The notes beneath the pieces are model-generated. The model did not search any database and was not told the origin of the DNA. It worked only from the letters and a program-made list of their open reading frames with translations. Shown in pieces: positions 62,819 to 64,000 of a stretch of 64,000 bases of DNA. A program made the position numbers and the translations under genes. The DNA lies in NCBI RefSeq assembly GCF_001746205.1, contig NZ_MDCO01000006.1, forward strand, positions 310,001 to 374,000. Direction: 5' to 3'. How positions within the stretch are numbered: position 1 is the first letter of the stretch; each line of letters begins with the position of its first letter. The DNA comes from Brachyspira hampsonii. GTDB lineage: Bacteria; Spirochaetota; Brachyspiria; Brachyspirales; Brachyspiraceae.

Positions 62819-64000
62819 TTAATCATTTAAGTAGTATGAAAGTATGTTTTTAAACGATTTTATATAGTATTTTATATCGTAAATATCTCTTATACTTTTT
62901 ATTTTCTGAAAAACATATCTTGGAGTAAATGATAAATTATAAAAGGATTCAATGTATTTGAATATTTGTTCATCATCTATATCCAGCTTCATAATACTTT
63001 TTCTCATATCATAGTCAAACCAATTTTTAGTTTTAATCAAATTATTTTCATCGCAATATTTGAATAATTTGGTTCCGGGATATGGTATAAAAATAGAAGC
63101 GTTCATAGAATTAATATATCCATTGAACATTAAATATTTTATAATATTGAATGTATTTTTTATATCTTCAGGTGTTTCCCAAGGATAACCTATTTTTACC
63201 ATTATATCTACAAATAAACCTGCTTGCTTTGCTAATTTTATGGATTCTATAATATTTTCTATCTTGTTATCATTAATACCTAGTTTCTCAATAGTTTTAG
63301 AATTTCCTGAAGGTAAATTAAAAATAACTGTTTTAAATCCGGATTTTTTCATCATTTTATAGTCTTGATATTCTAATATTCCAAGATAAACATAACAGTC
63401 TATATAAAGTTTTTTATGGAGTTTTCTTTCTTTCATAGTTTCGCAGAATAATGAAAGCCATTCTCCTGTGGGAAAATAAACACTTGTGTCTAATATTTCT
63501 TTTATTCCATATCTTTTATTTAAATATTCTATTTCATCTATTACATTAATTGGATTTCTAACTCTTATATTATTAAATAGAATATTTGAAGAATTACTGT
63601 TATAGTTATTATATATAGAACCTCTTGCCGACATTATAGATGTTCCGGGTGTTTTTTTGAAATACCTATTTATTTTTGAATATAGTTTCCAATTTGTGAG
63701 ATTTCTATCTATAAATGGAAGTCTGTCTAGAGATTCTTCAAGTTCAAATTTTCCTGTATTTTTAATATTTCCATTTGAAGTTCTGTAGTATATTCCTTTT
63801 TTCAGTTTCTCACCATTATTTATATGATTAACCAAATTCAAAAGAAGAAAGTCATAATCTCCGCCTGTTAATACAAAATCAGTTTTAGATTTATTCATAC
63901 TTTCTTCAGGCAAAGCTGTAACATGATCCCCTCCTAAAACTATATAAGTATTGCTATATCTTTCCTTTAATGCTTCTATTGTATCCCAAATATAATTGAT
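62819..64000 (-). CDS. B12-binding radical-SAM-like protein lacking the cluster cysteines, 5'-truncated
   Basis: The frame runs out of the window at 64000, so only about 393 residues are visible. The start of the visible part (TYIVLGGDHVTALPEESMNK) is the end of a cobalamin-binding domain and is followed by a radical-SAM barrel (NVIDEIEYLNKRYGIKEIL, GLFVDIMVKIGYPWETPEDI). Where family members have SRGC-x3-C-x2-C, this protein reads ARGSIYNNYNS: all three cysteines are replaced (Ser, Asn, Ser; 63596-63619), so it should not bind the usual cluster. Active relatives modify lipids or other molecules; this one may be a non-catalytic homolog. The full N-terminus cannot be judged. Confidence 0.8.
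   Translation of the reverse strand: MNYIWDTIEALKERYSNTYIVLGGDHVTALPEESMNKSKTDFVLTGGDYDFLLLNLVNHINNGEKLKKGIYYRTSNGNIKNTGKFELEESLDRLPFIDRNLTNWKLYSKINRYFKKTPGTSIMSARGSIYNNYNSNSSNILFNNIRVRNPINVIDEIEYLNKRYGIKEILDTSVYFPTGEWLSLFCETMKERKLHKKLYIDCYVYLGILEYQDYKMMKKSGFKTVIFNLPSGNSKTIEKLGINDNKIENIIESIKLAKQAGLFVDIMVKIGYPWETPEDIKNTFNIIKYLMFNGYINSMNASIFIPYPGTKLFKYCDENNLIKTKNWFDYDMRKSIMKLDIDDEQIFKYIESFYNLSFTPRYVFQKIKSIRDIYDIKYYIKSFKNILSYYLND

Noticed and set aside
62819-64000. Anaerobic sulfatase maturase serving the sulfatase at 45-46 kb
   Set aside because: The protein has a cobalamin-binding domain and lacks all three radical-SAM cysteines, and the SPASM cysteine cluster of maturases is absent.

Overview
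The window looks like a chromosomal segment of an anaerobic intestinal spirochaete, most likely Brachyspira. The reasons are very AT-rich DNA, spirochaete-style signal peptides and lipoboxes, a surface protein resembling the Brachyspira Vsp family, a butyrate-type thiolase/crotonase/3-hydroxybutyryl-CoA dehydrogenase cluster, and many ankyrin, TPR and beta-barrel surface genes. Species assignment is inference. No tRNA, rRNA, CRISPR array, complete insertion sequence or prophage was found.

Layout. 1-3.3 kb: the end of an LptF/LptG-type permease, then a MATE exporter and a DUF58 protein. 3.6-6.7 kb: a secreted ankyrin protein, a metallo-beta-lactamase-fold hydrolase whose signal peptide looks frameshifted, a MarR regulator that seems to start at ATT beside a perfect palindrome, and a group III truncated haemoglobin. 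7-10.1 kb: thl, crt and hbd on the minus strand. 10.4-14 kb: mutL and a LysM lytic transglycosylase (also an ATT start). 14-14.2 kb: a decayed gene end and a GC-rich palindromic segment. 14.3-17.3 kb: an FtsX-type permease, a LolA-like protein and a beta-barrel. 17.5-19.9 kb: four tandem small lipoproteins with nearly identical signal peptides. 20-24.1 kb: potABCD behind a long, apparently structured leader. 24.2-31.4 kb: a UshA-like nucleotidase lipoprotein, deoB, nagB, a HAD phosphatase, glyA with a histone-H1-like tail, and a secreted helical protein. 31.6-34.6 kb: a Vsp-like protein, a YgbA/YbaN pair and a small beta-barrel. 34.6-43.2 kb: a Gfo/Idh oxidoreductase, fhs, a 938-residue TPR plus DGS-repeat protein, two unknown genes and cstA. 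43.4-49 kb: a sodium/solute symporter and a sulfatase facing a gyrI-like/rdgB/ROK-regulator operon. 49-52.7 kb: a TAXI-type TRAP transporter. 52.7-53.2 kb: LysM and beta-barrel relics. 53.2-62.7 kb: glgP, DAHP synthase, carAB and a PpiC foldase. The window ends inside a B12-binding radical-SAM-like gene that lacks the three cluster cysteines.

Themes. The genes fit an anaerobe living on host glycans and nucleosides: sulfated-sugar uptake and desulfation, GlcN6P deamination, nucleotidase plus phosphopentomutase, glycogen phosphorolysis, one-carbon metabolism (glyA, fhs) and a C4-CoA pathway. The haemoglobin and YgbA suggest exposure to NO or traces of oxygen.

The most interesting signals are regulatory RNAs. 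The pot leader has two interleaved long-range complementarities, one covering the Shine-Dalgarno region. The carAB leader encodes a 24-residue peptide running into an intrinsic terminator. A Phe-rich short ORF with a hairpin lies upstream of DAHP synthase. Two well-supported ATT starts, the cysteine-less radical-SAM protein and the modular lipoprotein cluster also deserve follow-up.
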